Position numbers and translations under genes: made by a program. Below the pieces are notes generated by a model. The model saw nothing but the letters and a program-made list of their open reading frames with translations, was not told the origin of the DNA and ran no database searches. A stretch of 64,000 bases of DNA, taken from contig CM075941.1 of assembly GCA_038030265.1 (NCBI GenBank), positions 51,313,952-51,377,951 of the forward strand, given 5' to 3'. Of the stretch, positions 21,150-32,817 are shown in pieces (position 1 is the first letter of the stretch; every line of letters starts with the position of its first letter). The stretch is from Corythucha ciliata. Lineage: Eukaryota; Arthropoda; Insecta; Hemiptera; Tingidae.

Positions 21150-23517
21150 CAGGCGCGGATCCAAAGTCAGCTTAAGGAGGGGGCCATATTATACGACTCC
21201 ATCCGGCCCCCTGCCCTAGAATTATACCACACGTCACACAGTTATCCAGACAGACACCGTTATTAATGGTCTCAATCTCTGATAATTGAAAAATCGGAAA
21301 ATTAAGGAAACCCAAAGGTCGAAAACATGAAAAAAAAAAAAAAACATCAACATTCATCGTAACGTGAACTATTAGTTTGGCAAAAATACGCCTCCCGCCG
21401 AATAAAGTGAACTCAGCGCCGTGGTAGAGGGGGAGGGGAAGCTCTTATGTCTCACGGCTAGCTCTGTAATTTTAACCCTCAAAATTGGGTTTTTTTAGTG
21501 AGCGAAATTACTGTTTATTGAGTGAAACCATCTAAAAACTGTTCTTAGTGCGCAAAATCGGCGCAATCGGTCACTGAAATAGGCCACCCAGTCAAGTTGG
21601 TTTACTGGCAAACAAATTCACCAAAATTGGCTGTTGATAAAATTGACAGTCTCCTCATGAAATTAACACTTTCCTCATAAAATAGGAAATTTCCCAATAA
21701 AATTGACAATTTCCTCATAAAAGGGACAATTTCTCATATAATTGACAATTTTCTCATAAAATTGACAGTCTCTTCGTGAAATTGACATTTCCTTGTAAAG
21801 CATACAATTTTCTCATAAAATTCACGATTTCCTCATAAAATTGGTAATTTCCCTATAAAATCGAGTATTTCTTCATAAAATTGACAAATTTCCTTATAAC
21901 ATAATACAATTTCCTGATAGAATTGACAATTTCCTCAAAAAATTGACAATCTCACCACAAATAGACAATTTCCTCATAAACTTGTCAATTTCCTCACAAA
22001 CTAGACAATTTCCACACAAAAATTATTATTTCTCTTCATAAAATTGACAATTTTCCCATAAAAGTGAAAATTTCCTCGTAAAAGAGACAATTTACTCTAA
22101 AAATTGACAATTCCTCATATAATTAACAATTTCCCCATAACTGACAATTTTCTCATAAAATTGACAGTCTCTTCGTGAAATTGACATTTGCTTGTAAAGC
22201 ATACAATTTTCTCATAAAATTCTCGATTTCCTCATAAATTTGGTAATTTCCCTATAAAATTGAGTATTTCTTCATAAAATTGACAAATTTCCTTATAACA
22301 TAATACAATTTCCTGATATAATTGACAATTTTCTCATAAAATGGACAATTTCCTCATAAAATTGACAATTTCCTTATAAAGCATACAATTTCCTCGTGAA
22401 ATTCACGATTTCCTTATAAAATTGACAATTTCCCCATAAAATGGACAATTTCCTCATAAAATTGACAATTCGCCATAAAATAGACAATTTCCTCATGACA
22501 TTGACCATTTCCTGATGAAATTGACCATTCCCCTTTAAAAGTGGCAATTTCCTCATAAAATTGATAATTTCCTCATAAAATAGACAATTACCCCATAAAA
22601 TTAATAATTTCCTCATAAAATTGACAATTCACTCTTGCATTGATCATTCCTGCAAATTCATTCAAAAAAGGCAATTTTCTCATTATATTGACAATTCCTT
22701 TTACAATATGTCATTTTCTTCATAAAATTGACTATTATCTTACCAAACTGACGATGTACTCATCGAATTGACACCTTTTAGACTGAAAATTTCATCATAA
22801 AATCAACCATTATGCTCATAGGCTTAAGATGCCTTACAAAATTGAACGTTTTCTCATTTTTCTCATAAAACAGACAATTTCGTTATGAAATTGACCATTT
22901 TTTCGTGAAACCGACAATTTTTTTCATAAAATAGACAATAATGTCACCTTAACATTGCTCTTGGAGAAGCGTTTCGCATTATTTGTTTCCCTTGACGCTG
23001 CATTTCACGTAAATGTCGTAAATGTTCGTGTTAAATGGAAAGTTGATTATTTAAATTTGAACAATTACAGCCGCGTAGTTTTTGACAGTATGCATTTCGG
23101 GCCCAATCCCGGTGCCCGCAATCTTATCGCCACTACGGCAAAACTAAGAAAATCAACAAAACAAAGATGAACGATTCACGTGAGTGTTTTCCCGACTGTT
23201 GCGTTTTGCCCGCCGTGGGGCATTTTGCGTATAGTTTACTCGTTGTGCCGCGGCCTTTCGAAAGAGTTTTTTTTTTCCCCACAATGTGACGTTTCGCTTA
23301 AAGTTTGCCCTTGGCGAGACCTTTCGCATTCATTTTTCCCTTGACGTGGTCGCGTTCCACCCTGGAGTCTCTGACAAAATGACCCTAAAATTATAGGTAA
23401 TCACCCCTCCTCGATGGGATTTTGTATGAGATTTTGGTGATTTTTTTTTGCGCAAGTGACCTCGACTCCAAGGGAGGGGCCATGGCCCCGGTGGCCCCTC
23501 TCTTGGATCCGCCACTG
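21150..23517. mobile_element. hAT-type element 2, nested in hAT-1, carrying a family C array
   Basis: The left end CAGGCGCGGATCCAA and right end TTGGATCCGCCACTG are inverted repeats, flanked by the perfect 8-bp TSD AAACCCTC (21142-21149, 23518-23525). Removing it restores the hAT-1 terminus seen intact at 14342-14404. No transposase. Outside the array, 22960-23400 is weakly repetitive and contains no credible gene. Confidence 0.93.
21600..22960 (-). repeat. Family C tandem array (20-bp unit) inside hAT-2
   Basis: The 20-bp unit ATTGACAATTTCCTCATAAA repeats about 65 times with moderate divergence. A block at 21743-21945 recurs at 22142-22342, shifted by 399 bp (about 20 units), including its irregular units. 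The minus-strand ORF 22374-22616 is the repeat read through. Confidence 0.95.
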
Positions 23518-23551
23518 AAACCCTCCCCGTATATCCGCCACTGCTGTCAAG

Positions 23552-24240
23552 TCTTGGTCTTGTTCTTGGTTTTCGCATCAATAGACGCGAATCCCCCCCC
23601 CCCGGTGTCCTGTGGAGAACTAGTCGACGAGACGGCCTCCCATTCGATTTTCATGTTTACAACAACGTCCGCACAGTCAATGGCAATGTCAGTGGGTTCA
23701 CCATAACCACCCGCGAGGATACTCAACGGCTCGCACGCTTCTCCCAGGCCTGAGCCAACAGCAGAAAACAGCTAGAACCCTGGCGGCCCACACATGCCCC
23801 TGCTCACGAATCTGCTCCTCGAGACTCGAATTTGAAAGCCCCCCTCCTCCTTTATACCAACCTCCCCCGACGGAGCGACGATCCGTCCTGCTCCATCACA
23901 ACGGGGCGGGGAAATTAGCTCTTCTCAGAGTGCCATCCGACCGCCTATAATACTTGCACCTCTGTAAAACGCCCACCTTCACGGGGTCCACGCTGAGTGT
24001 TGTCAGTCAGAGTGGCCGTCTGACAACAGACGGGCGGTCGAGAACCCGGTCTTGCAACGTGTCGGGCCATCCCTCGTCGTACGGCAATTATCGCCTTCTC
24101 ACAATGGGAAAGGGTCACATTAATGGCCTAACCCATTAGTCCCAAAGGCAAGCCCGGTCTTGCCTACCGGGACAAGGACATCCGGCGTTGAATGTGCGTG
24201 CTCCAGGGTTTTTATAGTTGGGGGCAGTAATTTAACTAGC
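23552..24240. other. GC-rich block of unknown nature
   Basis: 23590-24210 is distinctly GC-richer than its surroundings. It contains a C-run and a small hairpin (CCCGGT, loop, ACCGGG near 24149-24167). The short ORFs (23954-24139) show no family features. It could be an unrecognised repeat or a CpG-rich element. Confidence 0.4.
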
Positions 24241-26288
24241 CAGTTTTAGTAGAATAGCCAATATTAGTTCTAGTTCCCAGTATTAATAGAAGAGCCCTTT
24301 CATATTTCAGGCAATCAAATCTGAATCAACTCAGATAAACGGTCTGACGTAAAAAGCGTATTTTTTGGGAGCGCGGAGTAGAGAGAATCGCACCACACAA
24401 CACACCAGACAATCTTCAAATTAACAGCCGTGGAATCCGTCAAAATCCCATTTTGATTATTAATCTCAGCTTTGCCGACCAAACACGGTCGACTGGGATA
24501 AAAACTTTTTTTGTCGGAATGGTGGACAGCGGGGACATTTAGTCAACGAAAAAAAAAAAAAGATAATCGCTTTTTGAAATACACGCAAAGAGCTTTAGTC
24601 GAAAAAAGCTGTAACAAGCTGAAAAATGGGGCGTAGCAAAAGAAAAACAGCGCGAAAAATCGCGCCCCCCTCGCATCTTCTCCTCACCCATTCTCTATTA
24701 CCGTGGGACACACTTGAGTGTGACTCTGATCTTTTTTCTTTTCTTTAAATTGCTTCGCCAATTAATTAGAGGAAGAAAACGGTCCGCTGGCGACTCCATT
24801 CATCTGGACAAAAATAAAACTTTTCCAAGAAAGAAAAAGTGTCTATGAGAGGAGGGTGTGGGGTCGCAGTTGGTAATTGAAAGACTTCCCAAAGAAAAGC
24901 TTTCGGAGAAACGATTCAGATTGAGCGGGAAAATCATATTAATCAGGCACTATAAGAGACATCCCCCAGAGACAGCCCTTTCAATATTTGTTCGAAGGAT
25001 AAAAGACTGATCGAAAAAACAAATTGCTTTCTATAGTTTAAAACGTTTATCCTTTTTCTTACGGTTGTGCTCATTGTCTGAAGAAGAATCCGTTCGATTC
25101 AATTGAAACTTCCGCAGGTTTTCGACTTGTTACGTGATCATTAATTTGGCAGTGTGGCATTGAAAGGAAAATGCGGGGAGAGTGAGCTTAAAAGCTCAAT
25201 AAGTTCTACCAAAAAAATGGTAGAGAGTTGGTCTAAAAGCTGGAAGTAGTGAAGAGGGGGTGAATTTATTCTGAACCCTCTTTCAAAAATCCCCTGGGAT
25301 GAAATATAATATTGATTTATCGAGGGAAAAGCCCACATATTTTCTCGAGTTTTCCCGGCGTCTATCCTTTGTTTTTGCTTCTCGAAAAACTCGTAATGGA
25401 TTACAAAACAAAATGAACTGAAACCTTCTCCCTCCACGCTCATTTGATAACTGAACACCTTTCGCGACTGAGTGTTCTGTATCATTAAAACATGGTCCCG
25501 GAGAGGAACAGATGCAAGACCACCCCCCCCCTTTTCGGCGATGTGGAGGGGGAAGGAGAGGCGTGAAAAATGTTCCCAGATAACAATGAAAACATCACTT
25601 GACGGGTCCTGTAGTGTAGTGACAAACGATATAAAACGTAAAAAAAGAGAGATCCTGTACCAATAGATAGATTTTGGCAAGACATGTGGGTAGAGAACTC
25701 TTGGTGGTGTGGGACGGGGGGCGTTAAAACCCTCTTCATTTCTTTCACAATGGGCATTAACATGTTTTTCTTTTTTTGCTTTTCATTCACACTCTCCGGG
25801 GTGACAACAAAACCCATTTTTCTCGCATTTTTTTGTTCGCTTCTTTTTAAATTCGTCTGAAAAAAGAAAAGCTTAGCAGTATGGTAATTTAAACAAATTA
25901 GGTAAACGCCAAAATACTGAACAAAAGTAAAGCGGGGTATATCAACTCGAAGCATCACTTACCAAGAGCTTGAAATTTATTCCACTATGCAAGAGCGGAT
26001 GAAGATTTAGACTTTCACCCTCTTTCACCCCTACTCCGTGTTTTAACGAATTCTCATCTGCAACAGTATTCCACCTCCAACCCTCCTTGAAAAGTGACCG
26101 GACAGAAACAAAGAACTTAAGAATTCCACGCCCTCTGTTTCCCTACTCTACAGAGGGGAGGATTACACGTAAAATGGATGGGTCTTTCAAAATTAATGAA
26201 GATTCTCAGTGATTTATTGGTTATGCTCAATTTAAAAAACCTTATCTTTTTTTGCTTCATTTTTTTTTACGACGATTATAATTTACAG
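24241..26288. other. Unique sequence without a recognised gene
   Basis: Non-repetitive AT-rich sequence that would suit an intron of a gene reading into the exon-like block at 26289. The minus-strand ORFs at 25141-25680 and 25485-25958 overlap in two frames, are low in complexity and have no motifs. Confidence 0.4.
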
Positions 26289-26478
26289 CTGGAATGGACG
26301 GACGACGAGCTGTAGCACGACGCGGCCGCGGTAGGCTGGTCCGCTCGGAGCGCGTCGTAGAGACCGAACGTCATCCACAATTCACCGCTTGGGACGTTTT
26401 CGTTCGCGACTCTTTGCTACAAATCGCTTGGCCCATATCGCTGTCGTCGGATCACTGTGAACAATTCGTTCGAGCGAG
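26289..26478 (+). CDS. Candidate internal exon of an unknown host gene
   Basis: A GC-rich 190-base block in AT-rich surroundings, preceded by a T-rich tract and TTTACAG (acceptor) and followed by GTAAGT (strong donor). One frame is open across it and includes the Met at 26294. It encodes an arginine-rich segment (VARRGRGRLVR) followed by WDVFVRDSLLQIAWPISL. I do not recognise the family. No partner exon was found in the window, so strand and reading rest only on the splice-like edges, composition and open frame. A chance ORF remains possible. Confidence 0.4.
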
Positions 26479-27239
26479 GTAAGTGGGGCATGCGAAGTAT
26501 GTTAAAAAAAAAAAAAAAAAGTGTGAAATTACGGTCATCTTTTCCTTTCGAGAAAAGCTATTCCCCCCCTCGTTTAGACCCAAACTGTCTTCATTAAGAA
26601 AAGTAGGTTGGTATATTCATTTGCATTACATTCTCGAGAAAGAAATCAACATGAATAAAAAAAACATTCCACTCGGGAATTCCCTCCCTATCCCTTAACT
26701 CTTGAAAAGAAGTTAAAATAAGCAGTGGAAAGGAGGATAATAACAAGAAGTGCTCTTTACCTGAGGAGCTTGAAGGCAACCTTCGCTTGCCTGTCTCCTC
26801 AGTTAAATTAACTTTAATTTGAATTTATCGGGTGCTAAACTTACTTCGAAACTTTAGTATTAAATGGAAATAAGACGCCATACCTCATGGTTGATTTTCG
26901 TACGTTACTGCGCCTTTGTAAATTTTCATACGTAAGTAAAATGAGTATTTTTAGCACTTATTGCATTGTTTTTATTAGTCGCATTCCACCATCGCCAGTT
27001 GTTTGGCTATAGTTAACGAGCTTCTTCAGTAGTGCTCGGGGAAAGTCCAATTCCTACCGACCAATAAAATGGTGAGAACCTGAATTATCGTGATACTTCT
27101 GTTGCGTGAGCAATGGTGATGGATCTTCATCGAGTTCAATAGCTCTGGACACCCTTTCATTCCATAAACGACTAATTGTCCTCTGAGGCTTCAAGTTTGA
27201 CGTCAATTGATCGAGCCTTGAAACTGTTTGGCTCAAAAA
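26479..27239. other. No gene seen
   Basis: Starts with the GTAAGT donor-like edge and a long A-run. The rest is unassigned. Confidence 0.4.
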
Positions 27240-28060
27240 TGGTGACGGCTAAACTGACCATTTGCGCATTAAAAATGGCAACACTGACGAATTCCGCCTT
27301 GAAAAAAACTAAACCGTACTACTATTCACGCTCTGTAAATGGCAAAACTGAACCCCATGCACCCTAATCGGCAGCACTGATTCTATGTGCCCTAAAATGC
27401 CGAACTGACAGTTTGCGCCTTAAAAATTCTATAACTTGCTATTCACGCCTTAAAATTGTCAAAAATGACTTTATGTGTGACCTGTTTATAAATAGTTAAA
27501 CTGACGATTCTTGCCTTGAAAAGCCCTAAACAGATTATTCCTCTCCTGAGAATGGGAAAAACGAACATTCGCCCGTCAAAAATAGACAAACTGAGCCTTC
27601 ACGCCTTGAAAATGTCTAATTCGTGCTCTAAAAAAAATTAATAAATCAATAAAAAAACTAGCTGTACGCGCCCTAAAAATGGCACACTCGTACTCAGACG
27701 CGGATCCAGGATTTGCTCAAGGGATGGGCTTGGGAGATTGTGTGCTTTGCTCGACTGACTGAAAATGGAATGACAGTAATTCACTTCCTAAAAACAGCTA
27801 ATCTGACTATAATCGCGCCCAAAAAGGCAAAACTGACGATTCGTGCACTGAAAATGACTATTTGCGCCCTAAAAATCGGCATTTACCTTTCTAAAAAATA
27901 AACGAAATGACTTCACGCCCCCTAAAAATAGCCAAACTGGCTATTCTCGCTCTACAATGGCCAAAATGACTCTAGGCGGCCTGGAAATGCCTCAACAGAT
28001 TATTCCCGTCCATATTGACCATTTGCGCGCCAAGAATAGTCAAAATAAACATTCGTGCAT
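27240..28060 (+). repeat. Family B array
   Basis: Units like AAAATGGCAAAACTGAC...CGCCCT every ~30 bp. A hAT-like left terminus (CAGACGCGGATCCAGGATTT) sits inside it at about 27696; its right partner was not found. Confidence 0.82.
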
Positions 28061-29379
28061 AATTGGATAGAATAAAAGCTTGTACACACGGAGACATTAA
28101 TGCATTAATGTCATGACATCTACTGAAGCTGGGCTTCAAAACGTCTAAAAAAATTAAATTTGAAGTATTAGATTTGTTCGTTGTTGTGGTTAGTTCAAAT
28201 AAATAAATTATTTCTTTTTTGTGACCCCCATTCTGAAGTCAATGGAGTTGCTCAGTAAGGAATCTTTCGCACATCTTTGAAGTATTTTAATTGCCCCCTC
28301 TATTGAATCATCAAATTGAGGAGCACTTCAACACGTCGCTTCCATGACAACACGTAAGATGCAACAAGTAAACATATTTGTCATGACATTTTCGAAGATT
28401 TGAACAGTGACATATTTCTAGACAGAAATGTTATGAAGATTTCCCTCTTCACCAATTCTTGCCTGAATCATTTTATTTTGTTCGAGGTAATTATTAGAGG
28501 TGTGACGTGACAGCTTTTGTCGGTCACAGTGACAACTAGCTCCGGTGACTATGCAGTCACTGTGACAAAAACCAGTGATTTTGTCACTTAAGTGACAACT
28601 GAGGGCCTGTTCTACAGTTTTTTAATGTCACTATCACTGTTTGTTTCCACCCGTTCTCCCCATCAACATGAGATTTAAGGATATTCCTAGGAACCCTGAA
28701 ATCTTACAGGACAGGCCCCCTGTAGCAGTTTGTTTGAGCAAACGCCTAATGTAACCGGACTCGCCGGTATATCTGTGTGAATTTCATTCCCAGACCCAAC
28801 AAAGCCTATTAATAGGGCAAATGAGAGGCACGGTTTCGTAAATCAATTTTGTTTGCATCGGTTATAAAAAACATTTATAATTCTTTTTCTAACATTATCC
28901 GTGGAAATCTCCTATGAACGGCGAACCCACAGCCTCAAATGCAAACATGAAGATGAGTCATGGATCAAAAACTGCAATGCACGAATTTACCTAGGAGCAT
29001 AGGCATAGCCAGAGGGGCGCAGAACTAGGCAGCTGCCCTCTCCTAGACTCAAAAAATGCAGATTTAGTGGGGCAGTTGCCCACCCCTAGATGCATTCTGA
29101 TAGTAAAAATCTTTTAGGATAATCACATTGTGCTTCGTTGGCGCTCACTAAAAAAATAACTTCACGGATTTCACTAATTAAAAAAATAAATTTCAACGGG
29201 TTTTGTCGCTCACAAAACGGACATTGCAAGGGTGACATAATTCAAAGACCAAATTCGCCATTTTTGCGTCCTAGAATATCATTTTCGCGGACAGACGCGG
29301 ATTCAGTATTTGCTCAAGAGAGGTGCTAGAGAAATGATGTGGTTCGCTCTACTAAAACTGGTTTGACAGCCTTTTCACT

Positions 29380-30130
29380 GGCTAAAAATAGTTAAAACTA
29401 GCTATTTACACTATAAAAACGGCTAAAGTAACTAAAGTCACGCCCAAAAGTGATTCGCAATTTGAAAATGGCTAAAACTGGACTTCGCACGCGCCCTAAA
29501 CATTGGTGGTGACTGGTGAACTTCTGAAAATGCCTAAAAAGATCATGTCTACCGCCCGAAAGTAGCTAAATCGACCATTCGTGCGCTAAAATTGATCAGA
29601 CTGGCCATTCTTGAGCCAAATATGACCATAATGCGCGCTTTTGGCTTGACGGACTAATCAAGCCCTGAAAACGGCAAAAATGACTTCACGTGTCCTGGAA
29701 ATGTCTAAAAAGATTATTCCTTCCCTGAAAATGGCAAAATCGACAATTTGCGCACCAGGAATGGTCAAACTTCATGGCCTTGGCTTGGTGGACTAGGTAT
29801 TTGAGCCCTGAAAATGGCAAAACTGACGATTTGTGTCTTTAAAATGGCTAAAATTACTATATTTGAGCCCTAGAAATTGCCGAATTTACTTTACGAGCTC
29901 TAGAAATGGATAACCCGACGAATCGAGCTCTAAAAATGCCTGTACAAGTGACTCCTGCCCTGAAAATGGCAAAATAGACCATTCGGAGCGCCGAAAACGG
30001 CCAACCCGGCTGTTCTCGCCTTGACTTGGGACGTACTGTTCGCTCCTATAACTGGAAAGACTGACTTTATGCGCCCTAAAAATGGCAATTATAGCTATTC
30101 CAGCCTTGAAATCGTCAAAGCTTACTCTAT
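29380..30130 (+). repeat. Family B array inside hAT-4
   Basis: About 25 divergent units (CCTGAAAATGGCAAAACTGA and variants). A second CAGACGCGGATTC terminus-like motif lies just before it at 29295. Confidence 0.82.
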
Positions 30131-30139
30131 GTGCCCTGA

Positions 30140-31010
30140 AAAGCTGTGCCCAACAAAGTAAAATATCAACTTTGAAGTAAAATATTCAGTTTTGAGGTAA
30201 AGTGATATTTTTGGGGTGGAACCGCAAGTTTCAGGGTAAAATCTTCAGTTTAGGAACGTTTTTGGGATGAAATCGTAAGTTTTGGAATTAAAACAGTCAG
30301 TTTTGGGGTAAAATGGCCAGTTTTGCATTAACGCCATCAGTTATGGGGCAACACGTCAGCTTTGGCGTGAAATCGTCTGTTTTAGTATAAAATCGTCACA
30401 TTTGCGATGAATTTGTCATTTTTTGTTGTGAAATCACCTGTTTTCAAGGCAGAATGGTCTAAAATCACCGGTTTTGAGGAAAACGTGAGTTAAAGTGTGA
30501 CATTGTCAGTTTTGGAGTAAATTATCTAATTTTGAGGGGAAATTGTCGTTTCGGGTGTAAAATATTCATTTTGAAATGGAACAGTAAAGTTTAGTTTTAG
30601 GTTAAAATCGCCAGTTTTGTGGTAGCACCTTCATTTTGAGAGGGGTGGGGGGCACGTCAGACATGGCCAGGAATTGTCGTTTTTTTTTTACTAAAATCGC
30701 CAATTGAAGGATATAATCGGCAGTTTTTAGTACTGATTGGTCTGTTAATTGTAATTTAGATCATTTTTCTTGATCCGATTAGGGTTAAACTCGCCATTTT
30801 TAGGCGGAATTCACCAGTTTTGGGAGTAAAGACTTGGATTTTAAAAGTTGTGCTGTGAAATTTTTAGTTTAGGCGTAAAAACTTCGTCTTTGGCGTAGAA
30901 ACGTCAGTTTTGAAGTAAAATATTCAGTTATACTAGAGTGAAATATTCAGTTTTTTTGTTAAAAAACGTCAGTTTTGAGTTAAAACCCGTTATTGTTTGG
31001 TTAACAAATG
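30140..31010 (+). repeat. Family D tandem array (~21-bp unit) inside hAT-4
   Basis: The unit reads TTTTGGGGTAAAATCGTCAG with variants. The same family occurs in the opposite orientation inside hAT-5 (36090-36720). It grades into the dispersed repeat at 30961-31080. Confidence 0.88.
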
Positions 31011-32689
31011 TTTAATTTTTACGTCTCTCAGACAAAACGTTGATGAAAAGACGGTCACCCTGTGTATTTGAATGCCAAGTAACGATTTCCGGGGAAATCG
31101 AATTGTCTGTTAATAGAAAAAGTCTGAATAGAATTGTCAGTTTTTGGATAGAAAATCAGGAATAGAAGGCTAAAACAGATAATTTCCGAACGAATATGTT
31201 AGTTTTTGATGGATTACGACCCTTTTTTGTGAAAACTCAGTTTCCGGGGAAGAATTTGACGATTCATTGCGCTACCAGTTCTTTTGTTGGGGTCTCTAGT
31301 TTCCATAACGTCCGACATAAATTCTGTCCATCCTTTGGTCAAGGGCTGGCTACGCCCCTGCCTAAGAATGTGTTTTTTAAAAAAGTAAAATTATACAAGA
31401 TCACTGTAGCGCAGGTCTTGGAAAACGAAGTGAATAAAAATATATTACCGACACTAAAGGTTCAATACTAACTTTAAGTCCAAGAAAAAAAGTCAACGGA
31501 CGAGGGATAGACTTGGGGAGAATGCTACTGAGTTCATTGGAGCGATAGTAGAACTGGTAAAGTGGTGGTAACCTGCAAGAGACTCTAGCGCAGTGAAGCG
31601 ATAGAAGTAACGAATGAAGAGGCGATTATAAGTGAAAAGGAATGTCACCGTTAGAGGGTCGGAACGGTGATTAAAATGTGGTCGTCACCGGAGCCAACAG
31701 TGACGGAGTAGTCACAGTGACAAAATCACCGACCTGAAATCACACTTCACCTCTAGTAATTATCCATGAGGGGCGTTAAGGGTGGTTACGTTAGACTGTT
31801 TATTGGTTAAGGGAGGGTAGCGCCGGGCTGGCGCGGATCCAGGCTTTCCTAAAAGGAGCGTCCAAAAGTTCGAATCTGAGACTAAAATGCAACTTGTTTG
31901 GTCAAATAATCACATTATTCTATACAGGGTGTAACGGAAAAGTCTGGCATAAATGAAATGGGTGATTCTTGGTCACATTTGGAACCAAAATGACCCTATA
32001 CACCATGGTCCGATTACTTATGGTTTTGGAGATAATCGTGGTTTTCCTAATTTTTAATGTACCCACGGTTTTCCTTATTAAATCGTCTGTACCTGATGAA
32101 AAAATGGTCTCATTGAAATTTAAAAGAAGCCATTGGAAATAGCACTAAATTCTCTGTAGGATTGAATCCTTTCATCTCTAAATCGATCAATATTTAAATG
32201 CTTAAATTGCTGCTGAACAGACAACTTCTTAAATTTCCAGAAAACTCCTAGTCTTTCAGCCAGCTGTCAATTCTTTTATGGCCCTCGTAGGAAGTGTAAA
32301 AAATTATTAAAAACTTCTACACTCGGATTATTAAAACTGCTTCTATCTCGGAAGAAAAAAAAGAATAATCCAGAACTAAGCAGGCCATTCGAAAGCTGAC
32401 AATCAGTAGTAGTAGTAATTCATATTTTCGGACATAATTAACGTTTTCACGGCTAAATAGCTGGTTTCTTGTTCCTTGTCGATGTGTTATTTCTGGGCTT
32501 AGTTTCTACAATGGAGATGGTAAAGGGGAAAATTATTGACAATTTTCCAGCGGTTTCCTGGCTTTTTCATGAAAGCATATGGTTTTTATACTTTTTCACA
32601 GTACCATCACACGATCATATTGAAAATTTCATGGCATGACATAAATGTCTCCGTGTGTACAAGCTTTAAGGGACTAATTGCACCTTGTT

Positions 32690-32781
32690 TTTAGGGGTGG
32701 GCAGCTGCCCCACTAAACCTGCTCTTTCGAGTCTAGGGGAGGGCAGCTGCCTACCCCTGCCTCCCTCTGGCTACGTCCAGT
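32690..32781 (-). repeat. Inverted copy of the hAT-4 left end
   Basis: Reversed, it matches 29002-29091 (GGGGTGGGCAGCTGCCCC, GTCTAGGGGAGGGCAGCTGC, CTCTGGCTACG). It is the terminus of a second element of this family whose other end is not located. The ORF 32685-32870 is incidental. Confidence 0.82.
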
Positions 32782-32817
32782 TTTCCCCCCTACGTCAGTT
32801 CATCCCTTCTTTGTTTA

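Larger units (their letters stand above)
19063..23543. mobile_element. hAT-type element 1 (outer), carrying a family A array
   Basis: TIRs CAGTGGCGGAT...ATCCGCCACTG, flanked by a perfect 8-bp TSD CTGTCAAG (19055-19062, 23544-23551). An 8-bp duplication with CAG...CTG ends is the signature of hAT transposons. About 2.1 kb is its own sequence; the rest is hAT-2, inserted 18 bases inside the right terminus. No transposase is present, so it is non-autonomous. Confidence 0.93.
28998..31360. mobile_element. hAT-type element 4, nested in hAT-3, carrying B and D arrays
   Basis: The left end CATAGGCATAGCCAG pairs with the right end CTGGCTACGCCCCTG. Flanking 8-mers CCTAGGAG (28990-28997) and CCTAAGAA (31361-31368) match at six of eight positions, consistent with an aged TSD. 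Next to the left end is a GC-rich segment (29018-29091) whose inverted copy is at 32690-32770. No gene. Confidence 0.72.
28495..31755. mobile_element. hAT-type element 3, nested
   Basis: Ends TAGAGGTG...CACCTCTA with a perfect 8-bp TSD GTAATTAT (28487-28494, 31756-31763). CAGTGACA and GTCACTGTGAC motifs repeat next to both ends (28526-28600, 31690-31735), as subterminal transposase sites would. No transposase gene; the interior is hAT-4. Confidence 0.92.
28076..32666. mobile_element. TIR element with TAA duplication, host of nested hATs
   Basis: Left end AAGCTTGTACACACGGAGAC and its inverted copy at the right, flanked by TAA (28073-28075, 32667-32669). TGTCATGACA palindromes occur near the left end and a related TGGCATGACA near the right. 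Without hAT-3 the element is about 1.3 kb. No transposase is seen. The TAA duplication suggests a PIF/Harbinger-type or similar non-autonomous element. Confidence 0.82.

Noticed and set aside
22374..22616. 80-codon ORF with repeated MRKL/ILWGN/FMRKL strings
   Set aside because: It is the 20-bp family C repeat read in one frame; the peptide repeat is a by-product.
21600..22960. CRISPR-like regular repeats
   Set aside because: Units are contiguous with no unique spacers, and the context is eukaryotic; this is a minisatellite.
25141..25958. Overlapping minus-strand ORFs of 179 and 157 codons
   Set aside because: They overlap in different frames, have biased low-complexity composition (Phe, Ser, Lys) and show no domain or splice context.
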